Part shown: positions 32,021 through 40,880 of the stretch, one piece after another
How positions within the stretch are numbered: the first letter of the stretch is position 1
Layout: each line of letters opens with the position of its first letter
DNA from: Arthrobacter zhaoxinii
GTDB lineage: Bacteria; Actinomycetota; Actinomycetes; Actinomycetales; Micrococcaceae
Assembly: GCF_025244925.1 (NCBI RefSeq)
Contig: NZ_CP104275.1
Coordinates: 62,001 to 126,000, forward strand
Length of the DNA stretch: 64,000 nucleotides
Direction of reading: 5' to 3'
Made by a program: the position numbers and the translations under genes
The notes under the pieces: model-generated
What the model was told of the DNA's origin: nothing
Database searches by the model: none
Seen by the model: only the letters and a program-made list of their open reading frames with translations

Positions 32021-32635
32021 GTGACGGATTTCGATGACGACCTATTGACCCGCGCCGCAGCAGCGGATTCACCGGTGGATCAGCCAAGGATTGAACGTGC
32101 GGTCCGGGAGATCCTCCTCGCTATCGGGGAGGACCCGGACCGTGACGGTTTAAAGGAAACCCCCGGCCGGGTGGCCAAGTCCTACACGGAGATCTTTGCC
32201 GGGTTGCACCAGAGCCCCTCGGACCTGCTGGCCACCACCTTCGACTTGGACCACGAGGAAATGGTCCTGGTGAAGGACATTCCCTTCTACTCCACCTGCG
32301 AACACCATCTGGTGCCGTTCCACGGCAGCGCGCACATTGGCTACATCCCCTCCCACGAGGGGAAGGTAACCGGCCTGTCGAAGCTCGCCCGGCTGGTGGA
32401 CGTCTACGCCCGCAGGCCCCAGGTGCAGGAACGGCTGACCACGCAGATCGTGGACGCCCTGATGACGAATCTTTCCCCCCGCGGTGCCATAGTTGTAATT
32501 GAATGCGAGCACCTGTGCATGTCGATGCGCGGGGTCCGCAAGCCGGGCGCCAAGACCGTGACCTCGGCGGTCCGCGGCCAGCTACGCGAGACCGCGACCC
32601 GCGCAGAAGCAATGAGCCTGATACTCGGACGATAG
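32021..32635 (+). CDS. folE: GTP cyclohydrolase I
   Basis: 204 residues; converts GTP to 7,8-dihydroneopterin triphosphate, first step of folate synthesis. Zinc ligands are visible: C93 and H96 in [10 protein letters not shown] and C166 in ECEHLCM. GRVAKSY and [19 protein letters not shown] are family motifs. GTG start with a TAGGAT box (32009-32014) six bases upstream and no Shine-Dalgarno, so a leaderless mRNA starting the folEPBK operon is likely. Confidence 0.95.
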   Translation: MTDFDDDLLTRAAAADSPVDQPRIERAVREILLAIGEDPDRDGLKETPGRVAKSYTEIFAGLHQSPSDLLATTFDLDHEEMVLVKDIPFYSTCEHHLVPFHGSAHIGYIPSHEGKVTGLSKLARLVDVYARRPQVQERLTTQIVDALMTNLSPRGAIVVIECEHLCMSMRGVRKPGAKTVTSAVRGQLRETATRAEAMSLILGR

Positions 32636-32642
32636 GACCACC

Positions 32643-33548
32643 ATGGATTCACTCGCTGCCGCACCCGGCACCGGACCGGCAACGTCACCGCTTCCGGTGG
32701 TGCGCCCGTCCCGCAGGGCACGCAGGCTCTCCGACCTTCCCGCCGACCGCACCCTGGTTATGGGCGTCCTCAACGTCACGCCCGATTCCTTCAGCGACGG
32801 CGGGCAGTTCGCAGACACCGATGCGGCTATCCGCGCGGGCCTGAAGATGCACTACGAAGGTGCGGACATCATCGACGTCGGCGGCGAGTCCACGCGGCCC
32901 GACTCCGTGCGGATCTCCCCGGAGGAGGAACAGGCACGGGTCCTGCCCGTGGTTGAGGCGATGGTCCGCGCCGGCGCCCTGGTCAGCATTGACACCATGA
33001 ACGCAGCCACGGCGGAAAAGGCCATTGCCGCCGGCGCCGCGGTCATCAACGACGTCTCCGGCACGGAAACCGATCCGGACATGCCCGGCCTCGTTGCACG
33101 TACGGGCGTCTCCTACATCCTGATGCACAGCCGCGGCAACGTCCGCAGCAATGACCCCAATGCCAGCTACGCCGACGTCGTCGAAGAAGTGGCCGCGGAA
33201 CTGGTGAAGATCCGCGACCGGTTCTACGCTGCCGGCGTCGCCCCGGAACAGATCATCCTTGATCCGGGGCTGGGCTTCTCCAAGGATGCCGAACAGAACT
33301 GGGAGCTGCTGCGCGGACTCGACCGCCTCGGCGCCCTGGGCCACCGCGTGCTTGTCGGGGCATCCCGCAAGCGCTTCCTCGGATCCCTCCTCACCAGCTA
33401 CGGGAAGGCGGCCCAGCCGCTGGAACGGGACAACGCAACCGCCGCCGTGTCCGCACTGGCGGCAGCGGCCGGCGTCTGGGCGGTCCGCGTGCACAACGTC
33501 CCGGCCAGCCTCGATGCCGTCAAAGTCACCGCAGCCTGGAAAGGGTAG
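32643..33548 (+). CDS. folP: Dihydropteroate synthase
   Basis: 301 residues; condenses pterin pyrophosphate with p-aminobenzoate. Family signatures: MGVLNVTPDSFSDGG near 40-54, DVGGESTRPDS near 79-89, and the C-terminal VGASRKRFLG near 239-248, the pABA/sulfonamide region. The first 30 residues are a non-conserved extension. Seven bases after folE. Confidence 0.94.
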   Translation: MDSLAAAPGTGPATSPLPVVRPSRRARRLSDLPADRTLVMGVLNVTPDSFSDGGQFADTDAAIRAGLKMHYEGADIIDVGGESTRPDSVRISPEEEQARVLPVVEAMVRAGALVSIDTMNAATAEKAIAAGAAVINDVSGTETDPDMPGLVARTGVSYILMHSRGNVRSNDPNASYADVVEEVAAELVKIRDRFYAAGVAPEQIILDPGLGFSKDAEQNWELLRGLDRLGALGHRVLVGASRKRFLGSLLTSYGKAAQPLERDNATAAVSALAAAAGVWAVRVHNVPASLDAVKVTAAWKG

Positions 33549-33552
33549 GCAG

Positions 33553-33963
33553 ATGCTGAGTTCCTTGGTTTCCGGCACAGCCCCCGGCGGGGCAGCGCAG
33601 CGGGACCGGATCACCCTGACCGGCATCACTGCCACGGGTTTCCACGGCGTTTTCCCCGAGGAACGCCGGGACGGCCAGCCCTTCATCGTGGACCTGGTCC
33701 TCTACACCGATCTGGGCCCGGCGGCGGCCACGGATGACCTGACACTGACCGCGCATTACGGCGAAGTGGCCGAGCAGGTGGTGCAGGTCATCACCGGCGA
33801 ACCGCTGAACCTTATCGAAGCGCTGGCGGGCCGGATTGCCGACGCCGTCCTGGCCGGCTTTTCCGTCCTGGGCGCCGTGGAGGTCACGGTGCACAAGCCG
33901 AAAGCGCCGATCACGGTGGAATTCGGCGACGTAGCAGTCACCATCCACCGGGAGCGTGCATGA
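33553..33963 (+). CDS. folB: Dihydroneopterin aldolase
   Basis: 136 residues; cleaves dihydroneopterin to 6-hydroxymethyl-dihydropterin and glycolaldehyde. The ATGFHGVFPEER segment and the terminal VTVHKPKAPI strand, with the catalytic Lys, are characteristic. The N-terminal ~18 residues are a low-complexity extension that may be trimmed if a later start is used, although the ATG at 33553 is the only close one and follows GGTAGGCAG. Overlaps folK by four bases. Confidence 0.92.
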   Translation: MLSSLVSGTAPGGAAQRDRITLTGITATGFHGVFPEERRDGQPFIVDLVLYTDLGPAAATDDLTLTAHYGEVAEQVVQVITGEPLNLIEALAGRIADAVLAGFSVLGAVEVTVHKPKAPITVEFGDVAVTIHRERA

Positions 33964-34451
33964 GCGCCGTGCATTCCATCCTTGCCCTCGGGAGCAACCT
34001 GGGCGAAAGCCGGGACACCCTCTCCACGGCGGTAGCTGACCTGGCCGACCATCCGCAGGTGCGGCTGAGCGCGGTTTCCCCCGTGGTCCGCACCCGTCCG
34101 GTCGGCGGACCCGAGCAGCCCGACTACCTTAACCTGGTGGTGGCGATCGAAACCGACCTGGAACCGCACGCCCTGCTGGCGCACTGCCAGGCAGTCGAAG
34201 CCCGGCACCACCGCGAACGCATTGTCCGCTGGGGGCCGCGGACCCTCGACGTCGACATCATCACCTACGGCGATCTGCGCCTGGACGATGAGGACCTCAC
34301 CATTCCGCACCCCCGTGCAGCGGAACGGGCGTTCGTCCTGCAGCCCTGGGCCTGGATGGAACCGGACGCGCGCCTGGGTTCGGAGCCCGTGGCCGACCTC
34401 GCTGCCCGCGCCGAGGACCTTCCCGGACTCGAAGTCTTCGAAGGAGAATGA
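33960..34451 (+). CDS. folK: 2-amino-4-hydroxy-6-hydroxymethyldihydropteridine diphosphokinase
   Basis: 163 residues; pyrophosphorylates the pterin alcohol with ATP to give the substrate for FolP. LALGSNLGESRDTL at the N-terminus and the family signature RWGPRTLDVDIITYGD are present, followed by PHPRAAERAFVL. The ATGA overlap with folB couples translation. Confidence 0.94.
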   Translation: MSAVHSILALGSNLGESRDTLSTAVADLADHPQVRLSAVSPVVRTRPVGGPEQPDYLNLVVAIETDLEPHALLAHCQAVEARHHRERIVRWGPRTLDVDIITYGDLRLDDEDLTIPHPRAAERAFVLQPWAWMEPDARLGSEPVADLAARAEDLPGLEVFEGE

Positions 34452-34455
34452 GGCC

Positions 34456-34956
34456 GTGAGCACCATCCGCTATCGGTGGCTGGCCGTCATCGGCCTCGCC
34501 GCCGGACTGGTGGGCTGGGCCGCAAACTCGTTCCTGACGGCAAACGGCTACCCCGCACCCGTGCTGAGCCCCGTGGCGCTGGTGGCCATCATCCTGGTGA
34601 CCGGTGCAACCCTCTTCCTCGGACTGCGGGTGCGCAGCTGGCGCAACGGCCGGCGGGACCGGGAGCTGGACCCCATCGCCGCCGCCCGCACCGTCGTCCT
34701 GGCACAGGCCCTCGCCTACGCCGGTGCCCTGCTGCTCGGCTGGCATGCCGCCGTCTTCCTCACCCAGCTGCCCCTGTGGTCGCTGCGCCCCGGCCATCCG
34801 GCCACCTGGTCCTCCCTGGCCGTCAGTGCCGGCGGAATACTGATGATTGCCGCGGGACTCACCGTGGAGCGGTTCTGTAAACTGCCGCCCGAGGACAAGG
34901 ACGGCACCGGGCCCGGCTCGGGAGACGGAGCCGGGGATGGAGGAGAATATGCCTAG
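34456..34956 (+). CDS. DUF3180 membrane protein
   Basis: 166 residues with four transmembrane helices (about 6-24, 36-56, 79-101, 114-132) and a Gly/Asp-rich cytoplasmic tail. It matches the actinobacterial DUF3180 family that always seems to follow folK. Function unknown. GTG start, four bases after the folK stop, with AAGGAG upstream inside folK. Its end overlaps the next gene by eight bases. Confidence 0.82.
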   Translation: MSTIRYRWLAVIGLAAGLVGWAANSFLTANGYPAPVLSPVALVAIILVTGATLFLGLRVRSWRNGRRDRELDPIAAARTVVLAQALAYAGALLLGWHAAVFLTQLPLWSLRPGHPATWSSLAVSAGGILMIAAGLTVERFCKLPPEDKDGTGPGSGDGAGDGGEYA

Positions 34957-35461
34957 CGAGGCAGTCGACCCGGCAGAAGTGCAGTGGCAGCGCGTCTCCC
35001 CGAAGTACCTGAGGCTGCGCCTGCTGAGCTGGGGCATCGAAACAGTCATCACGCTGCTGATCACCGGCCTTCCGCTGGTCCTGCGCCTCACCGGAATCTG
35101 GCCCGGGTATCCGGCCTGGCTGGCCTGGGGGCTGCCGGTCTTCTTTGCCGTGACCCTGCTGTGGCGCGGGCTGCTGCTTCCCCGGCAGGTCCGGGCCATC
35201 AGATATGCCGAGCGCAACGAGGACCTGCTGCTTCGCCGGGGCATCTTCTTCCAGCGCACCCTCGTGGTCCCCTACGGCCGAATGCAGTACGTGGACGTCG
35301 CGGTAGGCCCACTGGAACGGGCTTTCGGGCTGTGCACCCTGAAACTTCATACCGCCGCCCCCGGCACCAACGCAGGCATCGCCGGACTGCCGAGCGACGA
35401 GGGTGCCCGCCTGCGGGAGCACTTGTCCGCACGCGGCGAAGCGCAGCTGGCCGGACTGTGA
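34949..35461 (+). CDS. Bacterial PH-domain membrane protein, YdbS-like
   Basis: 170 residues: two transmembrane helices (about 34-52 and 60-77) followed by a bacterial PH (bPH2) domain with RNEDLLLRRGIFFQRTLVVPYGRMQYVDV, the usual conserved strand pair. It corresponds to YdbS of the YdbS-YdbT pair. In Bacillus, YdbST protects against the antimicrobial amylocyclicin; a general membrane/envelope role is inferred here. The ribosome site GGAGGAG lies just before the ATG, inside the DUF3180 gene. Confidence 0.82.
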   Translation: MPSEAVDPAEVQWQRVSPKYLRLRLLSWGIETVITLLITGLPLVLRLTGIWPGYPAWLAWGLPVFFAVTLLWRGLLLPRQVRAIRYAERNEDLLLRRGIFFQRTLVVPYGRMQYVDVAVGPLERAFGLCTLKLHTAAPGTNAGIAGLPSDEGARLREHLSARGEAQLAGL

Positions 35462-37158
35462 CCGCCGGCGCCCCCCGGGGTCCGGGAGAGGAACCCGAAA
35501 CCGCCGGCCCGGATCCGGCAGCAAAGACCGAACCCGAATGGAAACGGGTGCATCCGGTCTCTCCGCTGGTCCGCGGCTGGATAGCCCTGGCGGCCCTCGC
35601 CTATTTTGTCGGCAGGGACCAGGTGGAATCGGGGTTCGCCGGCGGCGGCATGGACCTCCCGGCAGGCTCCGCACTCTACTGGACCCTCCTGGCTCTGGGG
35701 ATGGCCCTGCTGGTTATTGCCGGCGCCTTTTTCCTGTCCTGGTGGTTTACCCGTTACCAGCTCACCCATGACCATATCCGGGTGCATTCAGGCGTGGTGG
35801 TCCGCCGGCAGCGCCAGGCCCGGCTGGACCGGGTGCAGGCCATCGACATTGTTCAACCCCTGCTTGCCCGGATCTTCGGGCTGGCGGAACTGCGCTTCGA
35901 AGTGGCCGACGCCGGCGAGTCGGCGGTGCGCCTGGCCTTCCTCCGGCTGCGCGACGCACAGCAGCTGCGCGCGCAGATCCTCGAGGACGCCTCCGGCGCC
36001 CAGGACACGCACTCCGGCGGCGACGGCGACGGCGACGCCGGCGACGCGACCGTGCCGGGCGAACAGCAGGTGCTGGCACTGTCGCCCGGACGGGTGATCG
36101 CTTCCGTCCTGTTGTCCGGAACCACCGTCCTCCTGGTGCTGGCAGTGGCCGGCGTGATTGCCCTGACGGCGCTCACCGGTGAGGCCGCCTCCATCGCCGC
36201 CATGGTGCCCATCATCTTTGGATTCGGCAGTGCGTACTGGAACCTGTTCAGTTCCGGCTTCAACTTCCGTGCCTCCGTGTCGCGGGAGGGGATCCGGCTC
36301 CGCTCCGGGCTGCTGGACACCCGTGCCTCCACCGTGCCGCCGGGCCGGATCCAGGCACTGGTCGTCCGGCAGTCACCCCTGTGGCGGATCCCAGGGTGGT
36401 ATTCGATTTCCGTGAACGTTGCCGGATACGGCGCCGGCTCCGACAGTGCGTCCTCCGCCCGCACCCGGCTGCTGCCCGCCGGAACATCGGAGGAGGTCCT
36501 CCGGATGCTGGCACTGGTCCTGCCGGATGCCGGAACCGCGGACCCGGTGGGGGTGTTCACCGCCGGGATGGATGGGACCGGCCCGGCCGCGGGCTTCACA
36601 ATTACACCGCGGCGGGCGCGCTGGCGCGCCCCGCTGGCCTGGCGGCGGAACGGTTTCCTGGTCACGGACAGCGCGCTCCTCGCCCGGCACGGATACCTGT
36701 GGCGGTCGCTTCAGGTGGTTCCGCACAGCAGGACCCAGTCCCTCGCCCTGGAACAGGGGCCGCTGCAGCGGCTGCAGCGGCTGGCGGATCTGGTCCTGCA
36801 CTCCACGCCCGGACCGGTTTCCCCCCGCGTCGTGGAAATCGATGCAGACACCGCCCGGCAACTGCTCGACGACCAGGCGCTGCGGGCACGGACCGCCCGT
36901 CGCCGCGACCTCCCGGAACAGTGGCTGCGCGGGACCGGGCCTTCCGGAGCCAAGTCCGCACCTTTCCCTGCACCGCCGCAATCCCAGGCGCCGCTGCCCG
37001 CGCCGGTTTCCCCGCCGCCCGGCTCGGTTCTCCCACCGCCCGGCTCGGTTCTCCCACCACCCGGCTCGGTTCTCCCACCGCCCGGCCCGGTTTTCCCACC
37101 ACCCACCCCAGTTTCCCCACCCGTCTCCAAGGAGGAGCCTCCCCATGAACACCGCTGA
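35458..37158 (+). CDS. PH-domain membrane protein, YdbT-like, with proline-rich repeat tail
   Basis: 566 residues; GTG start overlapping the YdbS-like stop (GTGA). It has paired transmembrane helices (about 40-55 and 75-95; then about 215-245) and three bPH2-like modules: around 95-175, 270-350 and 395-480, each with an R-x-x-x-V-P-x-x-R-x-Q strand (for example STVPPGRIQALVVRQSP). An acidic Gly/Asp linker separates the first two. After ~505 the protein ends in a Pro-rich tail of five heptads of the PPPGSVL type encoded by 21-bp direct repeats. The tail is unusual for the family, and its length may vary between strains. The end overlaps the next gene. Confidence 0.8.
   Translation: MTAGAPRGPGEEPETAGPDPAAKTEPEWKRVHPVSPLVRGWIALAALAYFVGRDQVESGFAGGGMDLPAGSALYWTLLALGMALLVIAGAFFLSWWFTRYQLTHDHIRVHSGVVVRRQRQARLDRVQAIDIVQPLLARIFGLAELRFEVADAGESAVRLAFLRLRDAQQLRAQILEDASGAQDTHSGGDGDGDAGDATVPGEQQVLALSPGRVIASVLLSGTTVLLVLAVAGVIALTALTGEAASIAAMVPIIFGFGSAYWNLFSSGFNFRASVSREGIRLRSGLLDTRASTVPPGRIQALVVRQSPLWRIPGWYSISVNVAGYGAGSDSASSARTRLLPAGTSEEVLRMLALVLPDAGTADPVGVFTAGMDGTGPAAGFTITPRRARWRAPLAWRRNGFLVTDSALLARHGYLWRSLQVVPHSRTQSLALEQGPLQRLQRLADLVLHSTPGPVSPRVVEIDADTARQLLDDQALRARTARRRDLPEQWLRGTGPSGAKSAPFPAPPQSQAPLPAPVSPPPGSVLPPPGSVLPPPGSVLPPPGPVFPPPTPVSPPVSKEEPPHEHR
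37009..37113 (+). repeat. Five 21-bp in-frame tandem repeats (PPPGSVL heptads)
   Basis: Five consecutive 21-bp units at the 3' end of the YdbT-like gene, the second and third nearly identical (unit core CCGCCCGGCTCGGTTCTCCCA). The encoded heptads read SPPPGSV, LPPPGSV, LPPPGSV, LPPPGPV, FPPPTPV. Degeneration increases toward the 3' end. Confidence 0.9.
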
Positions 37159-38068
37159 GTCTGCCAGCGTCGAAGAACGCCGCCGCCGCGGCCGCCTGGG
37201 GGTCGGCGTCATTGGTGCGGGCCGGGTCGGCGCCGTCCTGGGTGCTGCCCTGCGCGCGGCCGAACACGCCGTCGTCGGAGTGTCCGCGGTGTCCGACGCC
37301 AGCCGCGAACGGGCCGAAAACCTCCTTCCCGGAGTTCCGATCCTTGAGATCCCCGACATTGTGGAGCGTTCCGAACTGGTCCTGCTCGCCGTCCCGGATG
37401 ATGCCCTGGAACCGCTGGTCTCCGGACTGGCCAAGACGGGTGCCTGGCAGGCCGGCCAGCTCGTGGCTCACACCTCCGGACGGTTCGGCACCGAGGTCCT
37501 CGCCCCGGCCCGGGCCGCGGGTGCCATTCCGCTGGCACTGCACCCGGCCATGACCTTCACCGGGATGAGCCTGGACCTGACCCGGCTGGCGGACTGCTCC
37601 TTCGGCATCAGCGCCCCCGCCGCCGTCCTGCCGATCGCCCAGGCGCTCGTGGTGGAAATGGGTGCCGAACCGGTGGTCATCGACGAAGCGGACCGGGTGC
37701 TCTACCACGCAGCCCTCGCCCACGCCTCCAACCACCTGGTCACGCTCGCCTCCCAGTCGACGCAGCTGCTGGCGGGCCTCGGCGTCGAACATCCGGACCG
37801 CCTCCTGGGCCCGCTCATGCGGGCGTCGCTGGAAAACGCGCTTGCCTCCGGCGAAGGGGCCCTCACCGGACCGGTGGCCCGCGGCGACGTCGGCACCGTC
37901 TCCGCCCATACCCGTGTGCTTGCCGAAGCCGGGACCGAAGACCTCCGCGCTGCCTACGCTGCGCTGTCGGCCGCCACGGCCTCCCGCGCGGTGGACCGCG
38001 GACTGCTCACCCCGCAGCAGGGCGACGCCATCCTGGCCGCGCTGCGGCCGGATCCCGAAAACCCCTGA
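37145..38068 (+). CDS. Rossmann-fold DUF2520 protein
   Basis: 307 residues. The N-terminal NAD(P)-binding motif is GVIGAGRVGAVLGAAL (GAGRVG at 24-29), followed by LLAVPDDAL; the C-terminal helical domain is DUF2520-like, with LHPAMTFTGM, AHASNHLVTL and LENALASGEGALTGPVARGD. The architecture matches 3-hydroxyacid/ketopantoate reductase-like enzymes, and the gene sits 43 bases upstream of panC. The exact reaction is not established for the family. The ribosome site AAGGAGGAG and the start lie inside the end of the YdbT-like gene (14-bp overlap). Confidence 0.82.
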   Translation: MNTAESASVEERRRRGRLGVGVIGAGRVGAVLGAALRAAEHAVVGVSAVSDASRERAENLLPGVPILEIPDIVERSELVLLAVPDDALEPLVSGLAKTGAWQAGQLVAHTSGRFGTEVLAPARAAGAIPLALHPAMTFTGMSLDLTRLADCSFGISAPAAVLPIAQALVVEMGAEPVVIDEADRVLYHAALAHASNHLVTLASQSTQLLAGLGVEHPDRLLGPLMRASLENALASGEGALTGPVARGDVGTVSAHTRVLAEAGTEDLRAAYAALSAATASRAVDRGLLTPQQGDAILAALRPDPENP

Positions 38069-38111
38069 GAACCCCGAACAACCCCGCTAAACAGATAGTA
38101 GAAGGACAGCG

Positions 38112-39011
38112 TTGAACACCCCCCGCCTCGTCACCACGGCCGCCGAACTGCGCGCCGCCACCACGGAACTGCTGCATAAAGCCGCAGCCGCCGACCCCTC
38201 CCGCGTCCCCTCCCTGGCGCTGGTCCCCACCATGGGTGCCCTGCACGAAGGGCACGCCTCCCTGATGGGCGCCGCCCGGGCGGACAACGACGTCGTCACC
38301 GCGTCGGTGTTCGTCAACCCCCTCCAGTTCGACGATCCCGCGGACCTGGAGCGGTACCCCCGCACCCTCGACGCGGACCTGGAGCTCCTGGGCCGGGCCG
38401 GAGTGGACCTGGTCTTCGCCCCGTCCGAGGAGGAAATGTACCCTGGCGGTGCTCCGCTGGTGCGCCTGAGCGCCGGCACCATGGGCACCCGGTGGGAGGG
38501 CGCCGTCCGGCCGGGACACTTCGACGGGGTACTCACCGTGGTCGCCAAGCTTTTCCACCTCGCGGCCCCGCCGGTGCCTGCACGCTTCCGGGCCTACTTC
38601 GGGCAGAAGGACGCCCAGCAGGTGGCCCTCATCCGGCGCATGGTTGCCGACCTCAACTTCGACGTCGAGGTCACCGGTGTGCCGATTGTCCGTGCAGCGG
38701 ACGGACTCGCCGAATCCAGCCGGAACCGTTTCCTCGACGCCGGCCAGCGGCAGGCGGCACTCGTGCTGTCCCGGGCGCTGCACCTGTTGAAGGAACGCGC
38801 TGCGGCGGGCCAACCGCTGGACCTGCCCGCCGCCGTCGAACTTGTTTCCGCGCAGCCAGGTGTGGAACTGGATTATTTCGAGGTGGTGGACCCGCAGACC
38901 CTCGAACCGCTTCCCGCACCTGCCGGCGAACCGCTGGCCGGAACGGCGCTGGCACTGCTCGCCGCACGGGTGGGTCCGGTCCGCCTGATCGACAACGCCC
39001 TGCTGCCGTAG
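38112..39011 (+). CDS. panC: Pantothenate synthetase
   Basis: 299 residues; ATP-dependent ligation of pantoate and beta-alanine. The HIGH-like [14 protein letters not shown] motif is near 38-51, [20 protein letters not shown] follows, then [10 protein letters not shown] near 164-173 and a KMSKS-like loop in [12 protein letters not shown] start with GAAGGA about eight bases upstream. No panB or panD is in the window. Confidence 0.93.
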   Translation: MNTPRLVTTAAELRAATTELLHKAAAADPSRVPSLALVPTMGALHEGHASLMGAARADNDVVTASVFVNPLQFDDPADLERYPRTLDADLELLGRAGVDLVFAPSEEEMYPGGAPLVRLSAGTMGTRWEGAVRPGHFDGVLTVVAKLFHLAAPPVPARFRAYFGQKDAQQVALIRRMVADLNFDVEVTGVPIVRAADGLAESSRNRFLDAGQRQAALVLSRALHLLKERAAAGQPLDLPAAVELVSAQPGVELDYFEVVDPQTLEPLPAPAGEPLAGTALALLAARVGPVRLIDNALLP

Positions 39012-39101
39012 CGAAAGTACCTGCGCTCCCTGCGTCCTGTGGGCAGGGTGCATGGAGCGCAGGAACCGGGAGCGGCGCTTTGCTCTGTAAACTTAACAAC
39101 C

Positions 39102-40604
39102 GTGACCACATCTAACCCCGTTCCCGAAGCCGCAGACACCTCCGAACAAATGCGCATCCGTGCCGAGAAGCGTGCGCGGCTGATTGACCGCGGGGACGAG
39201 GCCTACCCGGTAGGGGTGGAACGCACCGCCTCGCTGAAGGAAGTCCGCGAGAAATTCGGCCACCTGCAGGCCGACGAAGCCAGCGGCGAGACCGTCGGCG
39301 TGACCGGCCGCGTGGTGTTCATCCGCAACACCGGAAAGCTTTGCTTCGCCACGCTGCAGGAAGGCAACGGAACCCGGCTGCAGGCGATGCTCAGCCTCGC
39401 CGTCGTCGGCGAGGAATCCCTCGCGGACTGGAAATCCCTCGTGGACCTGGGCGACATTGTCTTCATCCGCGGCGAGGTCATCTCTTCCCGCCGAGGTGAA
39501 CTCTCCGTGATGGCCCAGTCCTGGTCCATGGCGTCCAAGGCCCTGCGGCCGCTGCCGGTGCTGCACGCCGGACTGAGCGAGGAAACCCGTGTCCGCCAGC
39601 GCTACGTGGACCTGATGGTGCGCGACGAAGCCCGCGACATGGTCTACAAGCGTGCGGCAGTCATCCGCGGGGTCCGCGACACCCTGCACGGCCACGGCTA
39701 CGTGGAGGTGGAAACCCCCATGCTGCAGCTGGTGCACGGCGGTGCCGCGGCCCGTCCGTTCGAAACGCACCTGAATGCCTTCGACCAGAAGATGACCCTG
39801 CGCATCGCCACCGAGCTGTACCTCAAGCGGGCGGTAGTGGGTGGAATCGAGCGGGTCTTCGAGATCGGCCGCATTTTCCGCAACGAGGGTGTGGATTCCA
39901 CGCATTCTCCCGAATTCACCACGCTGGAATGCTACGAGGCCTACGCGGACCAGTTTGTAATGGCCGAGCGGATGAAGGAAATCATCCTGCACTGCGCTGA
40001 CCTCATGGGCAGCCGGAAGATTGAAACCGCCGCCGGCACCATTGACCTCGACGGCGAGTGGCGCTGGCTGAGCGTGTACCCCGGCCTGTCCGAGGCAGTC
40101 GGTACGGAGATCACCCCCGAAACCGACGCCTCAGCGCTCCGGGAGATTGCAGAAAAGCACGGCGTGAAGGTGGACCCGAAGTGGGACGCGGAAAAGCTTG
40201 TGATTGAGCTGTTCGGCGAAATTGTGGAGCCGACGCTGCTGCAGCCCACCTTTGTCTACGACTATCCGCCCTCGGCGCAGCCGCTCGCCCGCCCGAACCG
40301 CGAGGATCCCCGCCTGATTGAAGCCTGGGACCTCATTATCGGCGGCATGGAACGCGGCACGGCCTTCTCGGAGCTGATTGACCCGGTCATCCAGCGTGAA
40401 CGCCTCACCGAGCAGTCCCTTCTGGCCGCCGGCGGCGATGACGAGGCCATGGCCCTGGACGAGGACTTCCTTCGGGCGCTGGAATACGGCGCCCCTCCCA
40501 TGGGTGGCATCGGCCTCGGAATTGACCGCCTTGTGATGCTTTTCACGAATACAGGAATCAGGGAAACAATTCTGTTTCCCCTCCTAAAGCCGGAAATGGG
40601 TTAA
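39102..40604 (+). CDS. lysS: Lysyl-tRNA synthetase, class II
   Basis: 500 residues; an N-terminal OB-fold anticodon-binding domain (about 50-140) and a class II catalytic core with motif 1 in VEVETPMLQLVHGGAAARPF, motif 2 in FEIGRIFRNEGVDSTH and motif 3 in GIGLGIDRLVMLFT. GTG start; a TAAACT box (39088-39093) lies eight bases upstream and no ribosome site is evident, so the transcript is probably leaderless. The small 60-residue gene follows two bases after the stop. Confidence 0.95.
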   Translation: MTTSNPVPEAADTSEQMRIRAEKRARLIDRGDEAYPVGVERTASLKEVREKFGHLQADEASGETVGVTGRVVFIRNTGKLCFATLQEGNGTRLQAMLSLAVVGEESLADWKSLVDLGDIVFIRGEVISSRRGELSVMAQSWSMASKALRPLPVLHAGLSEETRVRQRYVDLMVRDEARDMVYKRAAVIRGVRDTLHGHGYVEVETPMLQLVHGGAAARPFETHLNAFDQKMTLRIATELYLKRAVVGGIERVFEIGRIFRNEGVDSTHSPEFTTLECYEAYADQFVMAERMKEIILHCADLMGSRKIETAAGTIDLDGEWRWLSVYPGLSEAVGTEITPETDASALREIAEKHGVKVDPKWDAEKLVIELFGEIVEPTLLQPTFVYDYPPSAQPLARPNREDPRLIEAWDLIIGGMERGTAFSELIDPVIQRERLTEQSLLAAGGDDEAMALDEDFLRALEYGAPPMGGIGLGIDRLVMLFTNTGIRETILFPLLKPEMG

Positions 40605-40606
40605 CC

Positions 40607-40789
40607 ATGGAATATGTAGAAGTCCTCCTGCCGTCAGTTTGTGTTGCAGCTCTCTTTTATTTCGTGATGCGGGCCCTGCTTAACTCGGATCGGTCGGAAC
40701 GGCAGGCACTGGCTGAGGCCGAGAGGGAAGCTGACCAGAGTGTAGCCCATGAAGCTTTGAAAAAACCGGGTGAAGAAGACAATAAATAG
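40607..40789 (+). CDS. Small single-pass membrane protein between lysS and lsr2
   Basis: 60 residues: one N-terminal transmembrane helix (about 7-25) and a charged, probably helical C-terminus (RSERQALAEAEREADQS). ATG two bases after the lysS stop, so co-transcribed with it. Codon use is less GC-rich than its neighbours, and it lies at the left edge of a locally AT-rich patch that also contains the lsr2 promoter. No function is assignable. Confidence 0.65.
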   Translation: MEYVEVLLPSVCVAALFYFVMRALLNSDRSERQALAEAEREADQSVAHEALKKPGEEDNK

Positions 40790-40798
40790 CCAAGTACT

Positions 40799-40828
40799 TT
40801 GACGGGGCTTTACTAATTGCGCCATACT
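40799..40828 (+). promoter_or_regulatory. Sigma-70-type promoter of lsr2
   Basis: TTGACG (40799-40804), an 18-base spacer and CATACT (40823-40828) form the best -35/-10 pair seen in the window. It lies in an AT-rich stretch about 50 bases upstream of the lsr2 ATG. A CTTAGGAGCC ribosome site precedes the start. Confidence 0.65.
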
Positions 40829-40880
40829 CTAAGTGGTCTCATAATTAGTCTTCCCATATTTAGCTGCTTAGGAGCCTGTC

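Noticed and set aside
37009..37113. Possible CRISPR-like repeats
   Set aside because: The 21-bp units are directly tandem without spacers and remain in frame in a coding gene, so they are protein repeats.
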